Part shown: one piece after another, positions 49,062-58,637 of the stretch
How the letters are laid out: each line of letters begins with the position of its first letter
Position numbering within the stretch: position 1 is the first letter of the stretch
Notes under the pieces: model-generated
Seen by the model: the letters and a program-made list of their open reading frames with translations, nothing else
Database searches by the model: none
Told to the model about the DNA's origin: nothing
Translations under genes and position numbers: made by a program
Origin: Clostridia bacterium
GTDB lineage: Bacteria > Bacillota > Clostridia > Christensenellales > CAG-138
Length of the DNA: 64,000 nucleotides
Reading direction: 5' to 3'
NCBI GenBank assembly: GCA_017438865.1
Contig: JAFRUN010000063.1
Location: 21,949 to 85,948 of the forward strand

Positions 49062-49565
49062 TCAAAGCCGTTTGACGTCGTTGTTTGCGTAGGTCAGATA
49101 GCGGAAGCCGGTCCCGTTTTCGTACTGTTTTTCGCCGACCTCCGTAAGGATCCAGTTTGGCAGCAGGTTCAGATTCGGGAAGAATCGATCCGCTTTTGCG
49201 TCGGTATACGTCAGCGTAACGTGCGCGGCTGAACAGTACGGCAGAAGCTGACGGTAGATCTGCTCCCCGCCGCAGACAAAGACCGTGTCCGGATCGCGTT
49301 CGGACAGAACCCTGCGCAGCTCGTCTTCGGAACGGCAAACGATCGCACCGTTCGCCGAAAAAAAGGGATCGCGCGTCATGATGATGTTCTCGCGGTTCGG
49401 AAGCGGCTTTCCGCCCGGGAACGTTTCCAGCGTCTTTCTGCCGACGATGATCGTATGATCCGTCGTCATGGAACGGAAACGACGCATATCCGCGCGGATC
49501 CGCACAAGGAGCTGATTTTCACTTCCGATCCCCCAACGGGGATTGACATTCACAATGATCTGCAT
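49062..49565 (-). CDS. folA: Dihydrofolate reductase
   Basis: 167 residues. Regenerates tetrahydrofolate from the dihydrofolate that thymidylate synthase makes; thyA lies two bases upstream. Motifs: N-terminal IIVNVNPRWGIG (the usual WGIG loop), IIVGRKTLETF, and VFVCGGEQIY in the NADPH site. The catalytic acidic residue near position 27 in most DHFRs falls in RIRADMRRF here (D26), as in the standard enzyme. Confidence 0.95.
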   Translation of the reverse strand: MQIIVNVNPRWGIGSENQLLVRIRADMRRFRSMTTDHTIIVGRKTLETFPGGKPLPNRENIIMTRDPFFSANGAIVCRSEDELRRVLSERDPDTVFVCGGEQIYRQLLPYCSAAHVTLTYTDAKADRFFPNLNLLPNWILTEVGEKQYENGTGFRYLTYANNDVKRL

Positions 49566-49567
49566 CG

Positions 49568-50398
49568 TTAAATCGCAACCGGGATCCTGCTGTCGAACGG
49601 ATGGTACCGGTACCCTTCCATACGGAAACTCTTTGTTGTGAAATCGTAGAAGTCCTTCACGTCCGGATCGACGGAGAATTTCGGCGCGTCGAACGGCTCG
49701 AGCGCGATCATCTTTTCCACCATTTCGACGTGCCGGTCATAGATGTGGCAGTCCGCAATCACATGAACGAGCTCTCCGGCTTCCAGTCCCGACACCTGCG
49801 CGAACATATGCACCAGCACGGCGTACTGCACGACGTTCCAGTTGTTGGCGGTCAGCATATCCTGCGAACGCTGATTCAGGATGGCGTTCAGCCGGCTTCC
49901 GGAGACGTTGAAGGTCATGCTGTATGCGCACGGATACAGATGCATCTCGTGCAGGTCTTCAAAGTTATAAAGGTTCGTCAGGATGCGGCGGCTCGCGGGA
50001 TCGTTTTTCAGCATGAACAGAACGCGGTCGACCTGATCGAACATTCCTTCTTTGTACTGATGCTTCTGCGCGAGCTGATATCCGTACGCCTTGCCGATCG
50101 ATCCGGTCTCGTCCGCCCAGCTGTCCCAGATGCGGCTGCCGAGCTCGTGTACGTTGTTCGATTTCTTCTGCCAGATCCACAGAAGCTCGTCGACGGCGGA
50201 TTTCCAATAGGTCCTGCGCAGCGTCATGATCGGAAATTCTTCGGAAAGGTCGTAACGGTTGACGACGCCGAACAGCTTGACCGTATGCGCCGGCGTTCCG
50301 TCCTCCCATCTCGGGCGCACGTTCTGATCGGTATCCCAAACGCCCTCGTTCAGGATCCGTTTGCAATTCTCAATATAGACATGGTCTGCGTAACTCAT
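49568..50398 (-). CDS. thyA: Thymidylate synthase (ThyA type)
   Basis: 276 residues. Methylates dUMP to dTMP with methylenetetrahydrofolate. The nucleophile is C157 in LYPCAYSMTFNV, with RSQDM after it and DCHIYDRHVEM near the C-terminus. The final residues (DSRIPVAI) match the conserved closing tail. Forms a two-gene operon with folA, the standard dTMP cycle pair. Upstream a GGGGG-rich segment acts as ribosome binding site. Confidence 0.96.
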   Translation of the reverse strand: MSYADHVYIENCKRILNEGVWDTDQNVRPRWEDGTPAHTVKLFGVVNRYDLSEEFPIMTLRRTYWKSAVDELLWIWQKKSNNVHELGSRIWDSWADETGSIGKAYGYQLAQKHQYKEGMFDQVDRVLFMLKNDPASRRILTNLYNFEDLHEMHLYPCAYSMTFNVSGSRLNAILNQRSQDMLTANNWNVVQYAVLVHMFAQVSGLEAGELVHVIADCHIYDRHVEMVEKMIALEPFDAPKFSVDPDVKDFYDFTTKSFRMEGYRYHPFDSRIPVAI

Positions 50399-50459
50399 TT
50401 TCCACCCCCGGATTTGCTCCCCCTGTATAATGCTGCGGCGTCTGTATCCGCAGAAACCG

Positions 50460-50924
50460 TCAGGTTTTCGTGATAAAAACGTGGCTGCATTTCGAGCAGG
50501 TCACGCGGATCCTGCCCTTGTGCCGCGGCGCGCGCATTTTCTGCCTGCATTGCGGGCAGCGAAAGTACTTGTACGTTTTGCGGTCTTTCCATTGCTGCTT
50601 TACGGATGCCCGCTTGCGGCGGAGCTTCTGCATACGGTATTGATAGCGTGTGTTCTCCGCCTGCCGCTTTGCGACGTTTTTTGAAAATACGCGGAAGAAC
50701 CACAGGATCAGAAGAATCAGCCCGAGTCCGTATGCGATAAAATACAGCACCCTGAACACCGTCGATGCAGCGGCCGCGTCGCGGCGCATAAACAGAATCG
50801 ACAGAAAGGTAAACAGGATCGCGCCGAACAGCCAGCCGAAGCTCAGTCGGTTGATAAAGACAGACAGCGCGTCGACGCCGTTTCTGCCCTCCATGAAACG
50901 ATACAAACGGTTACGAAAGCTCAT
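50460..50924 (-). CDS. Membrane protein with C-terminal zinc ribbon
   Basis: 154 residues: two membrane helices (about 29-45 and 60-80), a basic helical stretch (about 83-118), then a zinc ribbon with two CxxC pairs (YFRCPQCRQKM and VTCSKCSHVF). The ribbon resembles the MJ0042/zf-type used to bind nucleic acids or proteins. It overlaps the DnaJ-domain gene upstream by 14 bases, suggesting a joint function at the membrane. Not a known named protein. Confidence 0.82.
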   Translation of the reverse strand: MSFRNRLYRFMEGRNGVDALSVFINRLSFGWLFGAILFTFLSILFMRRDAAAASTVFRVLYFIAYGLGLILLILWFFRVFSKNVAKRQAENTRYQYRMQKLRRKRASVKQQWKDRKTYKYFRCPQCRQKMRAPRHKGRIRVTCSKCSHVFITKT

Positions 50925-51498
50925 TCTGTTCTCCTATGACAAAATCGTTTCCGGCGTCATTGGAACGATAGGCGTCCGTCCCGTAGCAGGCGCCGTAAAC
51001 GGGATATAAACAGGTATAGAACAACCCGTTGAATACGCATCGCGTCAGCATCAGGATCATCAGAAACGCCAGAACAAGATACAGGATGCGAACCCTGCGG
51101 TAGCGCACGGTATTCGCTCTTCTGCGCTGCTGTTCCTCAAAGATCGAACCCCAGCCGAACGGCGGTTCGTTTCCGTCGTTCCCCTGGTTTCCCGTGTAGG
51201 ATCCGCCGTAATATCCCTGACCGGTGCGATAATACGTCTGCCACGGGTTGGACTGCTGATATCCGGACTGCTGATAGAAGGTCTGCGTTTTTTGCGCGTC
51301 GCGGTAAGCGGCACGCTTCTCCGCCGTCTTGATCTGATCGTATGCGACGTTGACGTCGTTCATCTTCGCGGCGGCGTACGGATCGTTCGGATTCAGATCG
51401 GGATGGTACTGCTTGGCAAGACGCCGGTATGCGGCGCGGATCTCTTCGTCCGTCGCCGTTTCCGAAACGCCGAGAACCGTATACGGATTCTTTGCCAT
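50911..51498 (-). CDS. DnaJ-domain membrane protein
   Basis: 195 residues: an N-terminal J domain (about 5-68) with the HPD motif in KQYHPDLNPND, a Gln/Gly/Tyr-rich linker (about 75-115), and one or two C-terminal hydrophobic helices (VRILYLVLAFLMILML). It lacks the zinc-finger and substrate domains of true DnaJ. Such J-domain membrane proteins recruit DnaK to a local task. It is coupled to the downstream zinc-ribbon membrane protein, a possible substrate or partner. Confidence 0.88.
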   Translation of the reverse strand: MAKNPYTVLGVSETATDEEIRAAYRRLAKQYHPDLNPNDPYAAAKMNDVNVAYDQIKTAEKRAAYRDAQKTQTFYQQSGYQQSNPWQTYYRTGQGYYGGSYTGNQGNDGNEPPFGWGSIFEEQQRRRANTVRYRRVRILYLVLAFLMILMLTRCVFNGLFYTCLYPVYGACYGTDAYRSNDAGNDFVIGEQNELS

Positions 51499-51533
51499 TC
51501 CGATTGAGCTCCTTTCCGATCTGATACATCGCT

Positions 51534-51562
51534 ATGTTACCCAATTTTGGCTCTTTCGTCAA
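51534..51562 (-). promoter_or_regulatory. Promoter of the DnaJ-domain operon
   Basis: -35 TTGACG (51562-51557), a 17-base spacer and -10 TAACAT (51539-51534) on the minus strand, leader about 30 bases. Confidence 0.7.
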
Positions 51563-51586
51563 TGGAGTTCACAAGATTGTTGCATT

Positions 51587-53581
51587 CTATGCTGCAATTC
51601 CCGGCATTTTGTATTTCACGATATCCTTTGCGAACTTGACCTTCTGCTTCGGATCGCAGATGTCCTGACCGACCTGACGCTGGTACTTGAACTCAAACGT
51701 GCCGTACTTGCCGCGACCTTCCATCTCGTCCTGCACCGCGCCTGCTCTGCGGAACGCTTCGGCTTCTTCCACGCTTGCAGCGTCCACACGCGCAAGATCG
51801 TTATGCTCTGCAAGCAGTTTCATCATTGCCACGCGCTGACGGATCGTGCCGCCGTCCAGCTCCACATCGTTGCCGATCAGCGTTGCTTTGCTGTCCTTCA
51901 ACTCAAACGTGCGCGTGTTGCCGTGGCGGTTCAGTTTGATGTTGTCCATCGTGCTGTACCGAATATCATCATCGTTCTTGTTGAACCGTTCGGACAGCGG
52001 AATGATGTTGCCGTCGTTGTCGTAGGTTACAAGGTCTGCGGACTTAATTTGCGACGGATCAAATACGGAATACTCCGTTTCTACTCCTCTCTCCATTTTC
52101 CATATAATACCGTCATACCCTTTTGCTTGCAGTTTTGCAATATCTTTCCTTTGCAAAAGCTGGCTTTGATTCGCCTGGTTGCGAACACGCTCATTATAAA
52201 TGCGATCACTCCCGTATGCCACTCGCAGAATTTCTTTCGCCGGATCTGCAGACGATACGTTCAGCGGATTGTTGATCTTCAAGAAAGCCCCGTAAACCTT
52301 GCCGCCGTCGCCCATTCTATTTGCATACCGTTGCGCGGTATCTTGTCTGTCAGAAAAATAGATTCCGCTTCCAAGATAACCGCCCTTGCCTCGTTTGAAT
52401 ACGGTAATATCCTTGTAGTAATCTGTTCCATGATACGCACGACCGTATATATATCCGTTTGCCTTTGCCGCCGCGTCAACCGCTTTCCGCAGCGTTTCCG
52501 TTTCCGCGTCCGTCGTCGTGCCGTCCTTGACCTTCTGCGCAAAGGAAAGATATTCCTTGTCGGATAGCTTGACAGAATCGGTTTTAGAGGATATACTATC
52601 AATAGATGATTTGGGATTAACAATGCTCAACCACTTGTACAGTTGAGGGTTAACTTGTTCCAAGTCATTTTTTTGGTATTCTACGGAGACGGCTTTTTGA
52701 GAAAGGTTCTTTATGTAGTTATCCTTTGCTGGCGTTACCGTTACAACAAGATTGTAGTAATCATACTTATCATCTACATTTTGAATAGTATTCAGTTCTG
52801 CGCTGACAATGCTTGTGTTCCCCTTTTTATGGACAACCGATCCAAGAAGATTAAGCCGACCATTTCCCAAACGTAGTATTGCATCGGGTTTATTCAAAAT
52901 ACGTCTTACAATCCTCCCAAAGGAAGCACCATAATTATGATAGTGTCCTTCAAGAATTCCTTCGTGGCGTATAGCAAGGTATGCTGCGTCAAACCGCATT
53001 ACGACAGGAAGGTTCTTTGCGTCTTTTACATTGTCAGTTATTACACTCGGCGTATCATCCATAACATTGACAAAGCGACCATCCTCTTTCATCTGTAGAG
53101 CATCGCTGTCGCTCATTTTCAATATCGTTTCGACGTTTTGATCAAGCGATACGCTATCCATAAAAGACATCCGAACACTGCCTTCAGCTTTTTGAATTTC
53201 TGTCCGCTTCTTCTCCAGCGCATTGACCGCGTTGCTCCACAGCCGTGCGATATCGTCGATATCAGCGACCTGCGAAAGGATCTCCTGCTCCGGCGACATA
53301 TCGTTGTAGATGCCCTTCTCTGTTGCGCGAAGCTCCGCATCGTCAAACACACGCCGCATATCCGTGTTCATCTGCGTCAGGAATTCAGAGATCGCCTTTG
53401 CGGACTTGTAGTTTTTCTTCGCAAAGCTCTGTACGAAGATGCGGTTCGCAAGGAAACTCTCGCAGCACCGGGCGATGACTTCCTCTTCCGCGTCGGAATC
53501 ATATCCTCTTGCCTTCTCATATTCGACAAGCGCGTCGTAAAGGTTCTCCGTCTTATTGATATACTTGACCACTCTGTCCAT
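51587..53581 (-). pseudogene. Polyvalent-protein remnant with an ADP-ribosyltransferase-like domain
   Basis: 664 residues from the first ATG, but sense coding continues upstream (SELNLSYD before the Met) to a stop at 53630-53632, so the 5' end appears lost. Residues 1-130 are helical. Residues about 160-300 resemble the MuF-C region of phage polyvalent proteins (VVMRFDAAYLAIRHEGILEG). Residues about 376-520 resemble ART-PolyVal: H384 in AYHGT, Y408 in GSGIYFSD and E503 in ETEYSVFDPSQIK. The DDDIRYS motif typical of mobile-element polyvalent proteins follows. Its central part is AT-richer than the neighbours. It may still be expressed from a later start. Confidence 0.72.
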
Positions 53582-53646
53582 ATCGTAAGACAGATTCAGC
53601 TCGGACGCGGTGCGTCGCTCATGCGCAATTTATTTGTTATTCAAAA

Positions 53647-53675
53647 TTGACACGCGTTTCAGAACATGGTATGAT
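53647..53675 (+). promoter_or_regulatory. Promoter of degV
   Basis: Perfect -35 TTGACA (53647-53652), 17-base spacer, -10 TATGAT (53670-53675); AGGAGG follows at 53682-53687 before ATG 53697. Confidence 0.85.
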
Positions 53676-53696
53676 TTCAAAAGGAGGAGAAGATAT

Positions 53697-54557
53697 ATGA
53701 ATCCTGTTAAATTGATCGCGGACAGCTCCTGCGATATCGGGCCGGAGCTTGCAAAACGGTATGACGTCGATTTCGTGCATATCCATGTTCGTCTGAACGG
53801 AAACGAGTATCTCGACGGTGTGAATATCACGCACAAAGAGATTTACGCCAATTATGAAGAAAAGCATACCCTTCCCAGCACCTGCGCCATGAACATCGAC
53901 GAATACGCAGCCGTGTTCAGACCCTATATCGAAAAGGGGTATGACATCGTTCATGTCTCGCTCGGAAGCGGTCTTTCGTCCACCTGCGGCAACGCGCGTC
54001 TCGCGGCGGAAATGTTCGGACCGGATCGCGTGTTCGTCATCGATTCCAAGAGCTTGTCCACCGGCAGCGGGCATATCGTATGTGAATGCGGCGAGCGCAT
54101 CAAAAAGGGGCTCGGCGCAAAGCAGATCTACGAAGAAGTTACGCCCATTACGGACAAGGTCAGCGCGTCGTTCATTCTCGACGATCTGAAGTATCTGCAC
54201 GCGGGCGGTCGCTGCTCGGGGCTTGCGCAGTTCGGCGCGTCGCTGATGAACATCAAGCCGTGCATCATGGTTCGCAACGATCTGTTCGGTTCCATGACCG
54301 TCGGCAAGAAGTATATGGGTTCCTATAAGCGCAGCGCGCTGAAGTATGTGGAGAATATGATCAAGGACCGCACCGATATCGTCCTTGACCGCTGCTTCAT
54401 CACGCACTCCGGCTCGGATCCCGAGGTGCTTGAAGCCATGAAGATGCTCGCGACGGAGCTTCAGCCGTTCAAAGAGATCCACATCACGCAGGCAAGCGCG
54501 ACGATCTGCGCACATTGCGGACCGAATACCACGGGCATTCTGTTTATCACGAAATAA
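53697..54557 (+). CDS. DegV family fatty-acid-binding protein
   Basis: 286 residues. DegV/FakB proteins bind a fatty acid and present it to FakA (encoded here at 20106-21761) for phosphorylation, feeding exogenous fatty acids into phospholipids. Motifs: N-terminal LIADSSCDI, LPSTCAMN, VSLGSGLSSTCGNA and the C-terminal THSGSDPEV. Promoter and ribosome binding site are strong. The next gene starts within the stop codon (TAATG). Confidence 0.93.
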   Translation: MNPVKLIADSSCDIGPELAKRYDVDFVHIHVRLNGNEYLDGVNITHKEIYANYEEKHTLPSTCAMNIDEYAAVFRPYIEKGYDIVHVSLGSGLSSTCGNARLAAEMFGPDRVFVIDSKSLSTGSGHIVCECGERIKKGLGAKQIYEEVTPITDKVSASFILDDLKYLHAGGRCSGLAQFGASLMNIKPCIMVRNDLFGSMTVGKKYMGSYKRSALKYVENMIKDRTDIVLDRCFITHSGSDPEVLEAMKMLATELQPFKEIHITQASATICAHCGPNTTGILFITK

Positions 54558-56914
54558 TGGCTGCCGTCTGTTTTACATTGCTGTTCGCGATCTCGGGGAT
54601 CTGTGTCTCCGAGGTCGTGTTTCAAACGCACAAAGCAAAATACCGGATCTGGCTCGGACTTGCCGCGGGACTTTTGATGCTCACATGGCTCCCCTCCCTG
54701 TTCGCGCTGCTTGTCGGATTTACTCTGCTTGCGCAGATCCTTGCCGCGATCGTCGCCGCGCTTGCGGGCGGCATATCCGTATTCATCCTGGTTTCCCGCA
54801 AAAAGAAAGGCGTCGCGAACGCGTTTTATTTCGGCAACGATTGGACGATTCTCCTTCTTGCGGTTCCGATCCTTGCCCTGTGCGGATATCTTCTGCACAC
54901 GCACATTCTGTATCCGCATAAGAACGGGAGCGTATGGGTAGGTCAGGTGACCTACGGCGACCTTGCCATGCACCTCGGATTCATCACGAGTATTGCGGAG
55001 CAGACGACGTTCCCGCCGCAGTACAGCATTTTCCCAGGACACGCAGTGAACTATCCGTTCCTTTGCGAAACCTCCGCCGCTTCGCTCTTTCAGCTCGGCG
55101 CGTCCGTTCGGCTCGCCTACATCGTTTCGGCGTTCTATGCGTTCGTTGTCGTCGTGTTCGGCGTGTATCTGTTCTTCAATCAATGGCTGAAGCGCCGTTC
55201 GCGCGCTGCTTTTGCGACGCTGCTGTTCTTTTTCGGCGGCGGCTTCGGGTTCTTCTATTTCTTCGATCTGTCCAGGGCCGGCGGCCTTCTTTCCCCGCTG
55301 CTCGGTACGACGGGACAAACGGTATCCGAAGCCCTGCTTGAAGGATTCTACCAAACGCCGACCAACATCCCTGCGCTCGGACTTCGCTGGGTGAATCCGA
55401 TCGTCGATATGCTGATCCCGCAGCGCGCGACGCTGTTCGGCTGGGCGTTTCTGTTCCCGTGCCTGTATCTGCTGCACGGGTTCGCGTTCGAGGGAAACCG
55501 CAAAAACGTTCTTCCCCTTGCCGTTTTCGCGGGACTGATGCCGATGATCCATACGCATTCGTTCCTTGCGCTCGGCGTCGTCAGCGCCGTATACTGCGTT
55601 GCGGACCTTATCACGGTGCGCTTCGGAAAAAAACGCCTGCTTGCCTGGCTTACCTACGGCATACTGACCTGTCTGCTTGCGGCGCCGCAGCTGTTTCTGT
55701 TCACATTCCGGCAGGCGTCGGAAAGCAGTCTGGTTCGTTTCCACCTGAACTGGGCGAACGAAGCCGACTCGTATCTGTGGTTTTATGTGAAAAATCTCGG
55801 ACTGATCTTTCTCCTGATGCCGTTCGCGTTTCTGGTCCTTCCCAAACGGGACAGGAGGATCTTTGCGGGCGCAATCGCGATCTGGATCATCGCGGAGCTG
55901 ATCGAATTTCAGCCGAACAATTACGACAACAACAAGCTGCTGTTTATCTGGTTTGCGTTCGTCTGCGGTCTTGTTTCAAAGCTGATCTTTGTGACAGGAC
56001 ACAGGATCCGGCATGCCGTCGGCAAGAAATACGCCGCAGAAGACCGCGGTTTTACGCACCGTGTCTGCATCGCCGCTTTGAACGGCGCGCTTCTGCTGTA
56101 TTTCCTGTTCAAGATCGCGTTCGATTCCGCAAACGGATTTGTGATCCACCCGGGAACCGCGCTGACGCTGTTCTTTGCGGCGGGGCTGCTGCCTGCGCTG
56201 TGCATCGGCGCGAGGAGAAATGCCCGAACCGACCGGAAGCGCCTGCTTTTGCCGATCGTTCCCCTTCTTCTTTCGATCGTTTTGACGGGTTCCCTGTTCG
56301 TCGTTTGGCTGCGGCAATATACGCGCGCGTCGTACACCTTGCCGAAGATTTTCGGCGCGATCGCGCTGATCCTGTGCATGCTGACGCTGGTCCTGCTCGC
56401 GCTGCCGCTCATGTCGCCCGGACGGAAACGCCGGCGCTTTGCCGGAACGTCCGCCGCGCTGACGGTCGCATTTTATCTGCTGATCGTTTCCGTGACCGCT
56501 TCCTCCGTGATGACGATCGTCCGCGAGTGCAAAAGCGAGTATCAGGTCTATACCGAAGATGAAATTGAACTTGCGGAACAGATCAGGACGGCAACGGAAC
56601 CGGACGCGGTCATTCTTGCAAACAGCTATCATTGGAACCTCGTTACTCCGCTCACCGGACGCAGCATCGTGACCGGCACCGGAACGTTCCTGTTCTATCA
56701 CGGCATCAACACGTCGGAACGCGAGGCGGACGTCGCGTCGATGTATGAAGAACCTTCGGATGCCGCAGAGCTGTTTGAAACGTATCATGTCGGATATGTG
56801 CTCGTTTCAAACCCGGAGCGATGGAACTATGAAATCGACTACGGCTATTTCAACGAAAACGGCGAGGTCGTTGCCGAGAACAGCGCAGGAAAGCTGTATC
56901 GCCTGAATCCATGA
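54557..56914 (+). CDS. Large polytopic membrane protein, probably a GT-C-type glycosyltransferase
   Basis: 785 residues from ATG 54557, overlapping the degV stop by one base; no separate ribosome binding site is visible, so coupling is likely. At least twelve hydrophobic helices cover residues 1-660. A first-loop segment GDLAMHLGFITSIAEQTTF holds an aspartate and histidine placed like the catalytic acidic residue of GT-C enzymes. The last 130 residues are soluble and end YFNENGEVVAENSAGKLYRL, as in YfhO-like/GT39-related proteins. Substrate unknown; wall polymer or lipid glycosylation is plausible. Confidence 0.68.
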   Translation: MAAVCFTLLFAISGICVSEVVFQTHKAKYRIWLGLAAGLLMLTWLPSLFALLVGFTLLAQILAAIVAALAGGISVFILVSRKKKGVANAFYFGNDWTILLLAVPILALCGYLLHTHILYPHKNGSVWVGQVTYGDLAMHLGFITSIAEQTTFPPQYSIFPGHAVNYPFLCETSAASLFQLGASVRLAYIVSAFYAFVVVVFGVYLFFNQWLKRRSRAAFATLLFFFGGGFGFFYFFDLSRAGGLLSPLLGTTGQTVSEALLEGFYQTPTNIPALGLRWVNPIVDMLIPQRATLFGWAFLFPCLYLLHGFAFEGNRKNVLPLAVFAGLMPMIHTHSFLALGVVSAVYCVADLITVRFGKKRLLAWLTYGILTCLLAAPQLFLFTFRQASESSLVRFHLNWANEADSYLWFYVKNLGLIFLLMPFAFLVLPKRDRRIFAGAIAIWIIAELIEFQPNNYDNNKLLFIWFAFVCGLVSKLIFVTGHRIRHAVGKKYAAEDRGFTHRVCIAALNGALLLYFLFKIAFDSANGFVIHPGTALTLFFAAGLLPALCIGARRNARTDRKRLLLPIVPLLLSIVLTGSLFVVWLRQYTRASYTLPKIFGAIALILCMLTLVLLALPLMSPGRKRRRFAGTSAALTVAFYLLIVSVTASSVMTIVRECKSEYQVYTEDEIELAEQIRTATEPDAVILANSYHWNLVTPLTGRSIVTGTGTFLFYHGINTSEREADVASMYEEPSDAAELFETYHVGYVLVSNPERWNYEIDYGYFNENGEVVAENSAGKLYRLNP

Positions 56915-56926
56915 AAACATAAAAAT

Positions 56927-56952
56927 GACGGCCGGATCTGATTCCGGCCGTC
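56927..56952. terminator. Bidirectional terminator between the GT-C-like gene and cyuA
   Basis: GACGGCCGGA/TCCGGCCGTC, ten base pairs with a six-base loop. T-rich sequence follows on both strands. Confidence 0.85.
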
Positions 56953-56967
56953 TGTCGTTTGTCTCTT

Positions 56968-58251
56968 TTATTTGCAGTCCTGCTGCATGATGCTGATGAT
57001 CGTCTGATCCGTTTCCACCATGCCTTCGGATGCGATCCGTCCGATGTTCCGGACCGTGGCGTCCGCGTTCGGCGCAACGATCCCGTCGCCGTGGATGAAC
57101 TGCTGCTGATGCAGATACATCTGATATCCGAGGATGCCGGTGTCGATCGCCGCGGCGATCTTTGCCGCACAGGACGGCTTTGCTCCGTCGCAGATCGTTC
57201 CGGAAATCATCGCGACCGCGTTCACGAGCGTGTGCGCGACGACCGTTTCGTCTCCGCCGAGCAGATATGCGATGCCGGCGCCCGCGGCACATCCGGCGCT
57301 GACCGCGCCGCAATATGCCGAAAGCCGACCGATCCCCGCCTTCTGATAGACGGTCAGAAGATCGGACAGGATCATGGCGCGGTACATGCGCTCTCTGTCC
57401 GCCGAATAATGCTTTGCATAGCAGATGATCGGCACGGAGGCGGTGATGCCCTGATTGCCGGATCCGCAAAGGATGGCGACCGGCATTTCGCATCCACTCA
57501 TTCTGGCGTCGCTGCCCGCGGCGGCGTAAGCCCTTGCAACGGTCTTTGCATCGTTGGCGTTTTCCGCAAGAAGCACCTTGCCGATGTTCGCGCCGTAGTC
57601 GTTCTTCAGCCCTTCCTCACAGATCGCCATGTTATAGTCGATCTGCATATCCAGAAGATCCTTTATCTCGGAAATGTCGATCTTATCCGCATACTCGAAA
57701 ATATCATGCAGATTCAGACAGGACTTGTCGGTCAGGTTGTCCTCACTCTGCGCAACGATCGGGCGTTTCAGAAGCGCTTCGCCGTTCTTCATGATCTCGA
57801 CGATGTTGGAATGGTTGTTCGCAATCACGACGCGGGAATAGGACGTTCTGGCGTACAGCGTGATGCTGATATAGAGCTGACAGTCGGTTTCGGCGCAGGA
57901 GACGTCGATGCTGACCGTGTCCATAAAGTGCGCAACGGCGGCGCGCTGCTCCTCCGTGACGCGGCTGATCACCTGCATGCCCTTTTCCGGATCGCCGCAG
58001 ACGATGCCGGCGGCAACGGCGGCGCGAATGCCCTTCAGCCCGTTCGTGTTGGGAACAACGACGCTTTTGACGTTTTTCAGAATGTTTCCGCTGACCGAAA
58101 CGGTCACGGCGGTCGGCTGCATGCCGAGCACCTGATGCGCTTTCGCCGCACAGTATGCGATGGAGATCGGTTCGGTACAGCCCGTTGCGGGAATGATCTC
58201 TTCCCGCAGGATATCGGAATACGCTTCCCGATACCTGATTGCTTCTTCCAT
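56968..58251 (-). CDS. cyuA: L-cysteine desulfidase (UPF0597, CyuA/YhaM)
   Basis: 427 residues of the serine-dehydratase-alpha-like family. CyuA-type enzymes degrade L-cysteine to pyruvate, ammonia and sulfide with an oxygen-labile [4Fe-4S] cluster, mainly in anaerobes. Conserved blocks: IIPATGCTEPISIA, GSGNQGITAS, LSAYCGAVSAGCAAG and GTICDGAKPSC, providing the cluster cysteines. GGGGG precedes ATG 58251. The gene lies 40 bases behind rnpB on the same strand and ends at a bidirectional terminator. Confidence 0.9.
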   Translation of the reverse strand: MEEAIRYREAYSDILREEIIPATGCTEPISIAYCAAKAHQVLGMQPTAVTVSVSGNILKNVKSVVVPNTNGLKGIRAAVAAGIVCGDPEKGMQVISRVTEEQRAAVAHFMDTVSIDVSCAETDCQLYISITLYARTSYSRVVIANNHSNIVEIMKNGEALLKRPIVAQSEDNLTDKSCLNLHDIFEYADKIDISEIKDLLDMQIDYNMAICEEGLKNDYGANIGKVLLAENANDAKTVARAYAAAGSDARMSGCEMPVAILCGSGNQGITASVPIICYAKHYSADRERMYRAMILSDLLTVYQKAGIGRLSAYCGAVSAGCAAGAGIAYLLGGDETVVAHTLVNAVAMISGTICDGAKPSCAAKIAAAIDTGILGYQMYLHQQQFIHGDGIVAPNADATVRNIGRIASEGMVETDQTIISIMQQDCK

Positions 58252-58291
58252 AGTTTACCCCCTTTAAGCCCTATCCCGAAACATGAAAAAC

Positions 58292-58632
58292 GACGGTGAG
58301 CAAGCCGTAAGCCGAGTTCTGTCAAAGGACGATCATCTATCTGGACGACGCGTTGCCGCGCCGCTCTAGCGATTATAAGGAGCGTAGCGGGCCGCTATTG
58401 AATGCTCCCGTTCCAATCTTGCACCGAGTGGGGTTTACAGAACGGACAAGTCGCCATGCCGTTGGTGAGCTCTTACCTCGCCTTTCCACCCTTGCCCGAA
58501 AAACGGGCGGTATCTTTCTGTTGCACTTTCCTTGAAGTCGCCTTCACCGGGCGTTACCCGGCACTCTGCCCTGCGGTGCTCGGACTTTCCTCACCTCTAA
58601 AAGAGTCGCGATCGTCTGGCTTACTCACCGTC
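58292..58632 (-). ncRNA. rnpB: RNase P RNA (class A)
   Basis: Catalytic RNA that matures tRNA 5' ends. The minus strand has the universal blocks GAGGAAAGTCCGAGCAC, CAGGGCAG and GGGTAACGCCCGG near the 5' end, GTAAACCCCACTCGG in the centre and AGATAGATGATCGTC then GACAGAACTCGGCTTA near the 3' end. The P1 helix pairs GACGGTGAGTAAGCC (58632-58618) with 58306-58292, one G-U. P1 is followed by GTTTTTC, so it may double as terminator. The 5' end is only about six bases after the zinc-ribbon gene's stop. Confidence 0.96.
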
Positions 58633-58637
58633 AAATG

